Origin: an uncultured Methanobrevibacter sp.
GTDB taxonomy: Archaea > Methanobacteriota > Methanobacteria > Methanobacteriales > Methanobacteriaceae
DNA length: 64,000 nt
Direction of reading: 5' to 3'
Assembly: GCF_902784195.1 (NCBI RefSeq)
Contig: NZ_CACZTX010000001.1
Coordinates: forward strand, 434,001 to 498,000
Within the stretch, counting starts at the first letter, position 1. Every line of letters begins with the position of its first letter. Below, one piece after another: positions 26,362 through 35,172 of this stretch. The position numbers were made by a program, and so were the translations under genes. The notes beneath the pieces are model-generated. The model ran no database searches and was not told the origin of the DNA. It was given only the letters and a program-made list of their open reading frames with translations.

Positions 26362-26479
26362 GGGAAACCCCCATATCCTCTAAGATTTTAGATATGCTTA
26401 ATAATCATCCTTAAATGTTTATGTTCGCTTAAGAATTTTTCTGTAAGAACTAGCTTAACGCCAAACTTTGCAGTTTCCC
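26362..26479 (-). ncRNA. Candidate structured RNA behind psmA
   Basis: A 118-base segment starting nine bases after the psmA stop. On the minus strand its ends pair perfectly (GGGAAAC with GTTTCCC); inside are CATATC/GATATG with a 13-base loop and a GTTC/GAAC pair enclosing TTAAG/CTTAA-like arms. Its base composition is visibly richer in G and C than the flanking spacer. ACA follows directly on the closing stem, reminiscent of H/ACA guide RNAs, but the single stem is longer than usual for that class and no K-turn is clear. It could instead be a 3'-UTR element of psmA. Confidence 0.4.
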
Positions 26480-26487
26480 TTAAAGCC

Positions 26488-27375
26488 TTACTCTTCAGAA
26501 TCTTTTTCACCAACGCTTTCTTCAGTAACATTTTCATCTACTTCATCTTCAGAAGTCTCTTCGGAAGCTTCAGCGGTTTGATCTGCTTTTTCATCTACTA
26601 CATCTTCAGCATCTTCCTCGGATTCCTCTTCCTCTTCTTCAGCATTTCTCTCAAGAAGAGCTTCGACATATTCAGATACTTCATCATCAGATAATTTTCT
26701 GTAGCTTTGAGTATCTACTTCAATGACAGCTATTTCAACGCTTTGAGCAGTGGTTCTGCCTTCAGTAGCTTCATAAAGTGCATCTAAACCTAAGTTTATA
26801 GCATCATATAAGCTAATGTCGTCTTCATATCTTTCTTCAAAGACATCCATAGCTGCTTGTACACCAGATCCAATAGCTGTTGCCTTATATTCAATTAAAG
26901 CTCCACTTGGGTCTGTTTCGAATAATTTTACTTCTTCACCATTCACTCCACCAATGATGAGTGCTGAACCGAAAGGTCTTACACCACCATTTTGAGTGTA
27001 CATTTGTTTCATGTCACAGATTTTTTTAGCTAAACCTCCAACAAGAATTGGTTCATTATAAGTTATTCTGTTAATTTGAGATTCAATACGTGCTCTTTCA
27101 ATCAATGCTCTTGCATCAGCTACAAGACCAGAAGTAGCAGCACCGATATGATTGTCAATTTGGAATATTTTTTCAATAGATTTTGCTTCAACTAATCTGC
27201 TTACAGTTCTTTTATCTACAATAAGAACTACACCTTCTTTGGATTTGAGACCTAAAGAGGTGGTTCCTCTTTTTACAGCTTCTCTTGCATATTCTACTTG
27301 GAAAAGTCTTCCATCTGGACTGAATACAGTAATTGCTCTGTCATAGCCAGCATTTTGTTGTTGTAAAGGTTGCAT
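26488..27375 (-). CDS. psmA: Proteasome subunit alpha with acidic C-terminal extension
   Basis: 295 residues. The N-terminal signature [39 protein letters not shown] is the proteasome alpha motif; later come [13 protein letters not shown] and [17 protein letters not shown]. Alpha subunits form the outer, gating rings of the 20S particle. The family normally ends near residue 240-250; here about 50 extra residues of Glu/Asp/Ser ([20 protein letters not shown] and beyond) follow. AGGTGATATTAA precedes the ATG. It heads the SBDS-exosome stretch, a conserved archaeal arrangement; RNase P protein genes lie upstream across a 500-base gap. Confidence 0.96.
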   Translation of the reverse strand: MQPLQQQNAGYDRAITVFSPDGRLFQVEYAREAVKRGTTSLGLKSKEGVVLIVDKRTVSRLVEAKSIEKIFQIDNHIGAATSGLVADARALIERARIESQINRITYNEPILVGGLAKKICDMKQMYTQNGGVRPFGSALIIGGVNGEEVKLFETDPSGALIEYKATAIGSGVQAAMDVFEERYEDDISLYDAINLGLDALYEATEGRTTAQSVEIAVIEVDTQSYRKLSDDEVSEYVEALLERNAEEEEEESEEDAEDVVDEKADQTAEASEETSEDEVDENVTEESVGEKDSEE

Positions 27376-27876
27376 TTAATATCACCTATTTTTTTCTAGA
27401 ATTTTTAATTTCACAAACAAATTACTTAATAAATTACATATTTTATTTAAAATCAATCCAATTTATCTAAAATAATAACAGCATAATTACTTTATCAAAT
27501 AATAAATAAACTAAATACTTTTTAAATTTATTTTTAAATTTAAAGATTATGCATTATTTAACTCATTTCATCTTATTTTCATCTTATATTCTAAATTACA
27601 GCCTTTTAAAAAGAATAAATAAAATTTCAGCCATAATTTACGTTTAAACAAATTCAAATTAATTTTAAAAAATAAACCAAACATTCTGTTATTTGGTAAT
27701 ATGTATTTTATTGATATTTCTGTCAATACTATATTATAATAAAGTTATTTATAAATGTTTTCAAATTTTTATTTTATTATTGATTTATTGAAAAGAAAAA
27801 GAGAAATTTTTTAAAAAAAAAGAGAGGAAATAAATAGAAAGATTTTAAATAGTAACGGATTTAAAAAAAAAAAGTT
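27376..27876. other. AT-rich intergenic region (501 bp)
   Basis: Between the RNase P protein genes and psmA. TATA-like ATTTATAAATG lies near 27748-27758 on the plus strand and several AT-rich boxes could serve psmA. I see no ORF, no tRNA and no strong hairpin. Confidence 0.4.
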
Positions 27877-28266
27877 CTATTGGATGATATCACCATCAAT
27901 GAATTTTGAAATTCCTGATTTGACTGTTCCGGAAACTCCAATTGTATTGATGGCAATTTTCCTTTTGTTTTGCCTTGTTAAAGTGGATAGAGCAACCCTT
28001 ACATCATTCTCATAGGATCTTCCGCATCTTAAGACTGTCTTATAATTGAAAATAGCTTCATCATTATGGGTGCTTTCTTCAATTAGATAATGTCTCATGA
28101 CCCATAAGTCAAAGTTGCTTGAATGGTTTTCTCCCCAGTATCTAATGCAAGCATCCCAGCAATATACCAACATGTCTTCCTTGGATATTTCCACTTCTGA
28201 CTTTACATCAAGAATCAGGTAATGATGATTTTTCCTTAATGTTGGAGGCAATACCTTTAGTTTCAT
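27877..28266 (-). CDS. rnp2: Ribonuclease P protein component 2 (Pop5)
   Basis: 129 residues of the Pop5/Rpp14 ferredoxin-like family: LPPTLRKNHHYLILDVKSE at the start, CIRYWGENHSSNFDLWVMRH and VLRCGRSYENDVRVALSTLT. It pairs with Rpp30 on the catalytic domain of RNase P RNA for 5' maturation of tRNA. The ATG overlaps the stop of the rnp3 gene (ATGA) and its GAGGAGG ribosome-binding site is formed by the codons of the acidic tail of rnp3, so the two are translationally coupled. Confidence 0.93.
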   Translation of the reverse strand: MKLKVLPPTLRKNHHYLILDVKSEVEISKEDMLVYCWDACIRYWGENHSSNFDLWVMRHYLIEESTHNDEAIFNYKTVLRCGRSYENDVRVALSTLTRQNKRKIAINTIGVSGTVKSGISKFIDGDIIQ

Positions 28267-29168
28267 AATTCATCCTCCTCTTCATTATCAATATATTCAT
28301 CATTAATATCTTCATCATCAATCAAATCATAATCGAAGTCTTCATCAAAGTCCCCAAATTCATTGAATTCTTCCAAATCACTCTCAAGATTGTCATAAGT
28401 ATCAGTGAAATCATCCCCATCTATACGTTTCACGCCTTTAACAATCATGCTTTTCCTTTCCTTATTGAAGTCAACGATTTGCTTAGGATAATAATAAAAT
28501 CCATTGTATATCTCTTCATTGCTAAATCCAATGGACTTGAAAAAGGATACAACATCCCTTGTAGAGCGTACATCATAAATTGATTTGGAATCTGTTGTTA
28601 GAATCAATGGGAACTTGAATTTGCGATGGAACTTAAGGATTTCCTTAAAGCTGCTTATTACATTAGCCCTGTATCTGAGATGATTGTTTAAGATGTCTCT
28701 AAAGCATAATTCAATAGCTACATTGTTTCTTTTAGCTTCCTTTGCCAATACATGATTCATACCGGAATCTCTTCTTTTATAGTAAGGTCTTGACAATACA
28801 TCAATCCTATGGTTTTCACAAACGCTACGATTAACCTTCAAGTCACCGCCTAAACAGCTGATGTAATTGGACTTATTGCGATATTTGTTGATTATTTTTC
28901 TGATTTCATTTGAATTGGCATTTAGGATATTTATCCCCATAGAAAGCTCAGCATGCTCAAAATTAGTTTTTTTGTTTCTATAGGTCTGATTGAAGTCAAC
29001 TGAGGATAATTCCCCAATCAAATCATCCTTATATTCAAGAGCCTTTTCAAAATTATCAGGAGAATAATTCAAATTAAGATAATCCCATCCGAACTTATTG
29101 GCTTCCTTTACCAAGGCCAAATCATTATCGTAATTCTGCCCTCTTAGATTCAAGTCATAAAATTTCAT
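28263..29168 (-). CDS. rnp3: Ribonuclease P protein component 3 (Rpp30) with acidic tail
   Basis: 301 residues; a TIM-barrel RNase P protein: FYDLNLRGQNYDNDLALVKEANKFGWDYL, IDVLSRPYYKRRDSGMNHVLAKEAKRNNVAIE and PLILTTDSKSIYDVRSTRDVVSFFKSIG are typical. From about residue 243 the chain becomes strongly acidic (Asp, Glu, Phe, Tyr), about 55 residues more than the usual 230-245. GGTAATCAA precedes the ATG. The stop overlaps the rnp2 start by four bases. Confidence 0.93.
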   Translation of the reverse strand: MKFYDLNLRGQNYDNDLALVKEANKFGWDYLNLNYSPDNFEKALEYKDDLIGELSSVDFNQTYRNKKTNFEHAELSMGINILNANSNEIRKIINKYRNKSNYISCLGGDLKVNRSVCENHRIDVLSRPYYKRRDSGMNHVLAKEAKRNNVAIELCFRDILNNHLRYRANVISSFKEILKFHRKFKFPLILTTDSKSIYDVRSTRDVVSFFKSIGFSNEEIYNGFYYYPKQIVDFNKERKSMIVKGVKRIDGDDFTDTYDNLESDLEEFNEFGDFDEDFDYDLIDDEDINDEYIDNEEEDEL

Positions 29169-29262
29169 TTGATTACCTTAATTCGCTTTTAAATATAATT
29201 TTTTTAGAGTAGTTATTAGAATAGTATATTTTATAATTTATTATTAATGTTTAAAATAGTTT

Positions 29263-29703
29263 CTAATCTTTTTTGATATTTTCAGGGAATATTTCAGAGA
29301 TTTTCTTGATTGCAACCTCTTTTTTAGCAGGATATGCAGCTATTTTAATCTTTAAGTGAATGCTGTCTCCACCATCAAGAATTTCCCACTCCTCTTCTAA
29401 GGCCTTTTCCTTAGATAATCTTAAGAACAAATTGCCCTTTTCATCCATTTTTCTATCTAGATCATTATACAATTTAACAAGCTGATCTTCTCCAATGGAT
29501 TCTATAAGAGTGTTAATGAATTCTTTTGTTTCTCTTTTTTTAGATACAGTTCCAGTTAAGATAAGCATTTTCTCTTCCAAAAGACCTTCTGCCTCTTCCA
29601 CTTCAGGTTCTGCAGTAGGCAAGATATTAAAAAGAGCTTCTAAAACTTCATCCTTATCCTCATTTTCGTAAATAAAGACACGATATCTGATATTATGAAT
29701 CAT
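29263..29703 (-). CDS. RNA-binding protein of the archaeal COG1325 group
   Basis: About 146 residues from MIHNIRYRVFIYENEDKDEV; the earlier Met at 29718 is less likely. The alternating strands and helices (LILTGTVSKKRETKEFINTLIE, DQLVKLYNDLDRKMDEKGNLFLRLSKEKAL) match a small archaeal RNA-binding family commonly listed as an exosome-associated or DUF54-type protein and often encoded between L15e and RNase P genes, as here. No catalytic site is expected. Its precise RNA target is unknown. Confidence 0.75.
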   Translation of the reverse strand: MIHNIRYRVFIYENEDKDEVLEALFNILPTAEPEVEEAEGLLEEKMLILTGTVSKKRETKEFINTLIESIGEDQLVKLYNDLDRKMDEKGNLFLRLSKEKALEEEWEILDGGDSIHLKIKIAAYPAKKEVAIKKISEIFPENIKKD

Positions 29704-29850
29704 GATTAACAATCCCAATAATGAAATTAATTTAAATTTAATTAAAATTATAAAATAAAATTATAATAATTGAAAAAAAGTATAGATTATAATTAAAAAT
29801 AGTTTTAAAAAAATAAAAAAAATAAAAAGAAAAGAAAAATTAAAAAAAGA

Positions 29851-30399
29851 TTATTTTAATCTTTTTTCACTACCTTTTCCTCTATTTCTACGGCCACGGC
29901 CTTTTTTACCAGCACTGGTTAAGCCTCTGAGAGCTCTGCTTCTGTGCTGTTTTTCACAAATCCAGTTGATTTTAGGGTCGTTTTTAATAGAAGGACTTTG
30001 TGGGTCTACTAAGATTACTTCAAAGTATTTGTATTTTCCGTCAGCCCATACCCAGTAAGAGTTTAATACTTCCATGTTAGGGTATTTTTTAGCTACACGT
30101 TCTTCACCGATTCTTTGAATAGACTTAGCCATGGTAATTTTGTTTACACCCATTCTTTTTGGTCTACGACCATGTTTGAAACGAGTTTTCCTACGTCCAC
30201 CACGTCTAACCTTTACTCTTACAACCACGAAACCTTTTTTAGCCCTGTAACCTAAAGATCTTGCACGATCAATTCTGGTTGGTCTATCGATTCTAGTGAT
30301 TGCAGGTTGTTTCCTCCATTGAGGAACTCTTTGCCACATAAGTTCTCTTACATAAGACTCATCTGGATTTTTCCATGCATCTCTAATATATTTGTACAT
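29851..30399 (-). CDS. rpl15e: Large ribosomal subunit protein eL15
   Basis: 182 residues: [17 protein letters not shown] at the start, [45 protein letters not shown] and the very basic end [19 protein letters not shown] are all characteristic of eL15, which lies in the core of the 50S subunit. The second of two adjacent ATG codons (30399) gives the family's usual start; GAGGTTATTTAA precedes it. First gene of the minus-strand RNA-processing block. Confidence 0.96.
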   Translation of the reverse strand: MYKYIRDAWKNPDESYVRELMWQRVPQWRKQPAITRIDRPTRIDRARSLGYRAKKGFVVVRVKVRRGGRRKTRFKHGRRPKRMGVNKITMAKSIQRIGEERVAKKYPNMEVLNSYWVWADGKYKYFEVILVDPQSPSIKNDPKINWICEKQHRSRALRGLTSAGKKGRGRRNRGKGSEKRLK

Positions 30400-30708
30400 C
30401 ATTTAAATAACCTCTTGTTCAGCTTTACGCCACATCCAAAGGACAATATTTAAAATGGTTTTTTGATTAAGTGTATTAGTTTAAATAGAGTAGTGAATAG
30501 CTATTTAATTATTAATCAAATTCTAAATATTATAGTCCATAAGAGTTTAATTTTTTGTTAGAACATTGCTATCAAACAGCAAATACACTAACATATTATA
30601 ATATATACTAGTAATCATTTAAAAAGTTTTTGTATAAAAACAGATATTTTAGAATTGGGAGAAGATTGATAGACTATTAAAATAAATCAAATATGAAAAA
30701 ATAAAATA
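30400..30708. other. Intergenic region ahead of rpl15e (309 bp)
   Basis: It contains the rpl15e promoter: a TATA-like TATATTATAATATG around 30595-30610. Just downstream lies a small hairpin at 30556-30593 (TGTTAG/CTAACA enclosing TTGCT/AGCAA on the minus strand). No coding sequence is evident. Confidence 0.4.
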
Positions 30709-30845
30709 CTAGTTAATTCTATAAAAAAATAAAAAAAAACTCTAGTTAATTCTATAAAAAAATAAAAAAAAACTCTAGTTAATTCTATAAAAAAATAAAA
30801 AAAAACTAGTTAATTCTATAAAAAAATAAAAAAAACTAGTTATAG
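30709..30845. repeat. Four-copy tandem repeat after the rubrerythrin gene
   Basis: Units beginning CTAGTTAATTCTATA start at 30709, 30742, 30775 and 30806 (33, 33, 31 and 30 bases), followed by a partial unit at 30836. Each ends in an A-tract, i.e. a T-tract on the minus strand, starting ten bases beyond the rubrerythrin stop. Confidence 0.92.
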
Positions 30846-30854
30846 TTTAAAATA

Positions 30855-31400
30855 TTAGATATAACTTGTGTCTTGTTTTCTGAAGTGTGCTTGTGGGTGA
30901 TCACATAATGGACAGACTTCAGGTGCATCTTTTCCAATATGGATATAACCACAGTTATTACATTTCCATGCAATCTCTTCATCTTTTTTAAAGACTTTGT
31001 CTGCTTTTATCTTAGCAGATAAAGCATTGTATCTGTCTTCGTGGACCTTTTCAGTAGCACCTGCGGCATCAAATAAATCTGCAATGTCATCGAATCCTTC
31101 TTCTCTTGCGGTTTCTGCAAATTCATTGTACATCTCAGTCCATTCATAATGCTCACCTGCTGCAGCATCTGCAAGGTTGCTTAAAGTGTCAGGTACTTTT
31201 CCACCATTCAAGAGCTTGAACCAGATTTTTGCATGTTCTTTTTCATTGTCAGATGATTCCTGGAAAATGTCCTTGATTTCCACATAACCATCTTTTTTAG
31301 CTTGAGAAGCATAAAATTCATATTTTACACGAGCTTGAGATTCGCCAGCAAGAGCTGCTTTTAAGTTTTCTTCAGTTTTTGTTCCTTTTAAATCTGCCAT
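30855..31400 (-). CDS. rbr: Rubrerythrin
   Basis: 181 residues. The N-terminal four-helix ferritin-like domain has the di-iron ligands in ESQARVKYEFYA, DNEKEHAKIWF and TEKVHEDRYN; the C-terminal rubredoxin-like domain has CNNCGYIHIGKDAPEVCPLC. It reduces hydrogen peroxide in anaerobes and is a standard oxygen-defence protein of methanogens. AGGAGGAATTTT gives a very strong ribosome-binding site, fitting high expression. Monocistronic, followed by the T-rich tandem repeat. Confidence 0.95.
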   Translation of the reverse strand: MADLKGTKTEENLKAALAGESQARVKYEFYASQAKKDGYVEIKDIFQESSDNEKEHAKIWFKLLNGGKVPDTLSNLADAAAGEHYEWTEMYNEFAETAREEGFDDIADLFDAAGATEKVHEDRYNALSAKIKADKVFKKDEEIAWKCNNCGYIHIGKDAPEVCPLCDHPQAHFRKQDTSYI

Positions 31401-31500
31401 AAAATTCCTCCTAATATTAATTCATTACTAATATTATATTTTCATGCCATAAAAACTTTTTAAAAATTGTATAAAATAAACAATAATAAAAAGATTAGCA

Positions 31501-32478
31501 TCAATTTACAAAATTTATTTGCGCTTCATCAATTAAAGGATAAATGATCAAACTTTCACCATCAAGATTCTCTTTATTTAAATCTACAGCAGTTATTTGA
31601 TGATTATCATATGTTTTATAATATAAAATGCCTTTATTAGTGTTGTAACAGGATGAATAAATTGTATATTCATATAAATCAGGATCATCAATAAATGTCA
31701 ATCCTTTCTGCTGTTCAACAGAGGCCAAAATATGGAAAAATTGAGAAACACTTTCACTTTCACTTTCGCCAGAGAATGAATTTTCTTTAGTGAATGCCAC
31801 TTTTGCAAATCTTGATGAAGAGGACAAGTCACCAGGAAGTCCAATTGCACCCATACCTCTGCTATAAGTATCCAATTCAATATCTTTAGAGAAGGTATTT
31901 TCCGGTGTTTTAACAGATAAGTTCCTATAATTATTCAAATTGAATAATTGCATATCAAAGCGAGGATTATTAGTTAAAACCCCAACAGGATTATCATAAA
32001 CTTTCAACCCATCTTCTAAAGGTTCAACAATAATAGATGAATTCTCATCAGATATCATCCAATGAAGAGGAGATAAAGGCAAGTTATCCGAATAGTTTAT
32101 ATTTACTAAATTAAGATTCATAAGCAATTCCTTAACATCCTCTATCGACTCTGACTGCGATAACAAATAAGGAATAAATTCAAATGGTGTAACATTCACC
32201 ATATCATCCTCAATTTCTCTATAAATAGCATTTCCTGCAAAGTTAAGACCTGCAATAGCCACTCCTTTTTCATTGCAAGCATCATAATATAAAGGATACT
32301 CATCAATGCCTGCAGTAATACCAATGATTGCAAAATGTGATTTCATGTCATCTATTTTCCGAAATTTGAATTCGTAGTTTCTTGGAGTTATGCAAACTCT
32401 TTCATTATATGAAATTTCATAGTCAAAGTTTCTACCAAAATAATGGTTTGCTGTTAGATATTCACTAGCAGTACACAT
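31501..32478 (-). CDS. Choloylglycine (bile salt) hydrolase family protein
   Basis: 325 residues, the family's usual size. It begins Met-Cys-Thr; removal of Met exposes Cys2, the N-terminal nucleophile of Ntn hydrolases. Other expected active-site positions are seen in FGRNFDYE (Arg and Asp), VLTNNPRFDMQLFNLNNY (Asn) and SSSSRFAKVAF (Arg). Members cleave conjugated bile salts or penicillin V; bile salt hydrolases are known from gut Methanobrevibacter. GAGGGATTAAA precedes the ATG. No signal peptide, so the enzyme is cytoplasmic. Bile salt rather than penicillin specificity is inferred from habitat and family, not proven. Confidence 0.88.
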   Translation of the reverse strand: MCTASEYLTANHYFGRNFDYEISYNERVCITPRNYEFKFRKIDDMKSHFAIIGITAGIDEYPLYYDACNEKGVAIAGLNFAGNAIYREIEDDMVNVTPFEFIPYLLSQSESIEDVKELLMNLNLVNINYSDNLPLSPLHWMISDENSSIIVEPLEDGLKVYDNPVGVLTNNPRFDMQLFNLNNYRNLSVKTPENTFSKDIELDTYSRGMGAIGLPGDLSSSSRFAKVAFTKENSFSGESESESVSQFFHILASVEQQKGLTFIDDPDLYEYTIYSSCYNTNKGILYYKTYDNHQITAVDLNKENLDGESLIIYPLIDEAQINFVN

Positions 32479-32762
32479 TTTAATCCCTCAAAAGTTAATC
32501 TAATTAAATGTTCATATATTTTAAAACAATTAGTTAATTTAATATTTATTTTATCTTATATTTAAACTTTTGTATAGAAAATTAAAATAATTTTATAAAA
32601 CTGTATAAATAAAAATATTAAAAAATGGACAATTTTTATATAAATCTTAAAAAATATTCAATTATGAAAATAAATAGATAAAAAATTTGAAAAATGGTCA
32701 ATAAATTCAAAAATTAAAAAAAAGTTGGGAAATTCTAATAATTAAAAAAAATAAAAAATAGG
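32479..32762. other. Intergenic region between aqpM and the bile salt hydrolase gene
   Basis: AT-rich, with the hydrolase promoter (TATA-like TTATATTTAAAC near 32556-32567). No ORF seen; the right-hand end leads into the aquaporin terminator. Confidence 0.35.
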
Positions 32763-32784
32763 AAATAAGAGAAAACTCTTATTT
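32763..32784 (-). terminator. Hairpin plus T-tract after the aquaporin gene
   Basis: AAATAAGAG and CTCTTATTT form a perfect 9-base stem with an AAAA loop, ten bases beyond the stop; on the minus strand TTTTTTATTTTTTTT follows. Confidence 0.65.
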
Positions 32785-32794
32785 TAAAAAAATA

Positions 32795-33568
32795 TTATTC
32801 TTCAAATGGTTGTGGCAAAGCACAAGCGTCGTTTCCTTTTGCTAAGTATGTGTAAATTAAAGCTGCAAGGATAGCACCTACAATAGGGCCAACTAAATAA
32901 ATTGGGAAGAATCCCCAAAGGTTAGCTCCACCAAGTAAGGTGTCCATTAAGTAAGGACCAAAGGTACGTGCTGGGTTAATGGATGCACCAGTGAATGCAC
33001 CAAGTACAATGATTACAGCAGCTACAGTCATACCAATGGAGATACCTGCAACACCAGGGTCTGCTTTTTTATCCACAGCAACACCCATTACAACAAGCAT
33101 CAAGAAGAAAGTACCGATACATTCTGCAATCATTGCTGGAATATATCCTACACTCAAACCAGGCGCAGTAGCACCTAATCCTCCAATTGTTACAGCAGGA
33201 GCACCTAAACATACAAATAATAATAAACTTCCTAAAACTGCACCGATCGCTTGTGCTACGATGTAGTAAACACTATCAATTAATGAAATGTTTTTGCTTA
33301 CAAGCAAACCGATTGTTACAGCAGGGTTTAAGTGTGCACCTGAAATTTTTCCAAATAAGTAAATACATGCCATTACAGTTAATCCGAATGCAAGTCCAAT
33401 AGCTAACCAGTCTCCTAAACCACCAAGGAGCCCAATACCAGCTGCACCAGGATCAACACCATCATCAATAAGTAAAGTTACAACTGCAGATCCAGTACCG
33501 AAGAACACTAGGAAAAAGGTACCAATAAGCTCTGCAATGAATTTTTTAGTAATATTACATGAAGCCAT
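32795..33568 (-). CDS. aqpM: MIP-family aquaporin/glycerol channel (AqpM-like)
   Basis: 257 residues with six membrane helices and the two NPA half-helices: SGAHLNPAVTIG (about 80) and GASINPARTFGPYL (about 198). Loop A is long and Gly-rich, as in methanogen AqpM. It conducts water and possibly glycerol, CO2 or H2S across the membrane. AGGAGAGAAATT precedes the ATG. Monocistronic with a hairpin terminator. Water-versus-solute selectivity cannot be decided by eye. Confidence 0.92.
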   Translation of the reverse strand: MASCNITKKFIAELIGTFFLVFFGTGSAVVTLLIDDGVDPGAAGIGLLGGLGDWLAIGLAFGLTVMACIYLFGKISGAHLNPAVTIGLLVSKNISLIDSVYYIVAQAIGAVLGSLLLFVCLGAPAVTIGGLGATAPGLSVGYIPAMIAECIGTFFLMLVVMGVAVDKKADPGVAGISIGMTVAAVIIVLGAFTGASINPARTFGPYLMDTLLGGANLWGFFPIYLVGPIVGAILAALIYTYLAKGNDACALPQPFEE

Positions 33569-33675
33569 AATTTCTCTCCTATATTTAAATAATCTTATAC
33601 TGATTAAGTTTGAAACCTTAAAAAAAAAATAAAGATAACTTAAAGAAAAATCTTTAAATTATCCAATAAACTTAT

Positions 33676-35172
33676 TTATACAGATTCTTTCCATTGACAG
33701 TATTCGTGTTTTGCATCAATCATACATGCAGCACAGTTCTTACATCCTCTTACAGGGGAACCAGGAACTTCCTTGTTAAGTGCAATGATGTTAGTCATCA
33801 TGGTAGCGGTTACAGGTTCAGGAGTAAGTAAGCAAGGGTAGTCTGCAAGTCTCATTAATGAAGAGAATCTTACTGTAATTCCACAAGCAGGGTAAGTGTA
33901 TCTTTGTGGATTCATAAGTACTTCATTTTCAGCAATAGCACTTAAGTCAACGTCAAATCCAGCAGCTTTAGGCACAAGGTCAATTTTTTGACTGCTTCTA
34001 GCTTTTCTAGCATTGTTGATTGAAGTGTAACCTCTATAGATCATGTCCATAAAGTCACAGTTGTGCAATTCTGCAGCTGCTCCTCTGGTAGGGTATTGTT
34101 GTACGAAGTTGTGGAATCTTTTGGTTAATAAGTCTACAACCATAGGTGCATTGAATCCATCTAATTCAAGAATGTATTCAGCAGCACATGCAGTTGAACC
34201 GGTTGCTAATGACAAGACATTGTAAGGGGTTTTGAAGTTGTCAACATTAGCTTTTAAGGAAGCTTCCATTACTTTTGCAGTTGCTTGAATAACTGCTAAG
34301 ATTACGTCATCCTTACACATGTTGTAGCTTGCTTGACCAATGTGGTGACCAATATCTCCAACACAGTATGCTGGCACGGTTACAATGTTACCGTAGTGTA
34401 CGCCATCATCCATTGCAGCTTTTACAACAGAAGTCATTTCCTTTTTGTATCCTAACATGAATTTTCTTACATCAAATGAGGAGTGACCTGCATCGTCCAT
34501 TAATTTTCCTTGAGCTTCTACAGGCTCTTTGTAAATCATTTGCAATGCTTCAATTTCTTTTTGAGTTGCTTCAGCAGCAGTTGCGCCAGCTTCAATAGCG
34601 TTTGCAAATGCATCTCCAACACCATAGGAAGTGTTCATACCCCAGGATTTTGCAGATAAAATAGCTTGCTTGTGCATTACAGGAATGTCAATGGTTTGCA
34701 AGATTTGGTTTACTACATTAGAGGTACTACCAGGCATCAATGCAAAGTCCACTACACAGGTAGGACCATAGAATCCGCCATAACGACGAATGGATTCTTT
34801 TGCAATCAATGCTTCATTGTCAGCAATGGCCTTAATGAAAACATCCATGCTATCTGCAAATTCACCATCTTCCTCACATAAGATTTCAAGTACAGGAGGA
34901 GTTTGGTAATGTTCAATAAATGGATCGTCTTCCGGTCTGATTGTTTCAGCAACAGAAGTCAATACTTTGTAATGGCTTTCTACAGATTTCTTGTGCAAGT
35001 CAATTACAGATTCTGCTTGTCCATCTGCACAGGTCATGCCTGCTACAGCATCTGCATAAGGTTTTGCATCAACAATCTTGAAGTCATTGTATCTATTTTT
35101 AGAAATTACATCAATATCTGCTTGAAGTGCAGCTACTGATTCATTAATCATTTTTTCATATAATTCTTTCAT
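33676..35172 (-). CDS. DUF2193 family protein with C-terminal cysteine cluster
   Basis: A 498-residue soluble protein that matches the methanogen-specific DUF2193 family in length and character. The N-terminus is helical (YEKMINESVAALQADIDVI); the middle has ESIRRYGGFYGPTCVVDFALMPG and VVTVPAY-like strands suggestive of a large alpha/beta or barrel fold; the C-terminus has a striking CKNCAACMIDAKHEYC, a likely metal or Fe-S site. Family function is undescribed. The second of two adjacent ATG codons (35172) has better spacing from GGTG. It stands alone behind a 630-base spacer, suggesting its own regulated promoter. Confidence 0.75.
   Translation of the reverse strand: MKELYEKMINESVAALQADIDVISKNRYNDFKIVDAKPYADAVAGMTCADGQAESVIDLHKKSVESHYKVLTSVAETIRPEDDPFIEHYQTPPVLEILCEEDGEFADSMDVFIKAIADNEALIAKESIRRYGGFYGPTCVVDFALMPGSTSNVVNQILQTIDIPVMHKQAILSAKSWGMNTSYGVGDAFANAIEAGATAAEATQKEIEALQMIYKEPVEAQGKLMDDAGHSSFDVRKFMLGYKKEMTSVVKAAMDDGVHYGNIVTVPAYCVGDIGHHIGQASYNMCKDDVILAVIQATAKVMEASLKANVDNFKTPYNVLSLATGSTACAAEYILELDGFNAPMVVDLLTKRFHNFVQQYPTRGAAAELHNCDFMDMIYRGYTSINNARKARSSQKIDLVPKAAGFDVDLSAIAENEVLMNPQRYTYPACGITVRFSSLMRLADYPCLLTPEPVTATMMTNIIALNKEVPGSPVRGCKNCAACMIDAKHEYCQWKESV

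Noticed and set aside
26362-26479. Structured segment considered as RNase P RNA or a tRNA
   Set aside because: Too short for RNase P RNA, lacks its conserved segments, and shows no T-loop or anticodon arm.
30709-30845. Short regular repeats considered as a CRISPR array
   Set aside because: Units are contiguous, without unique spacers, AT-rich and without any cas gene nearby.
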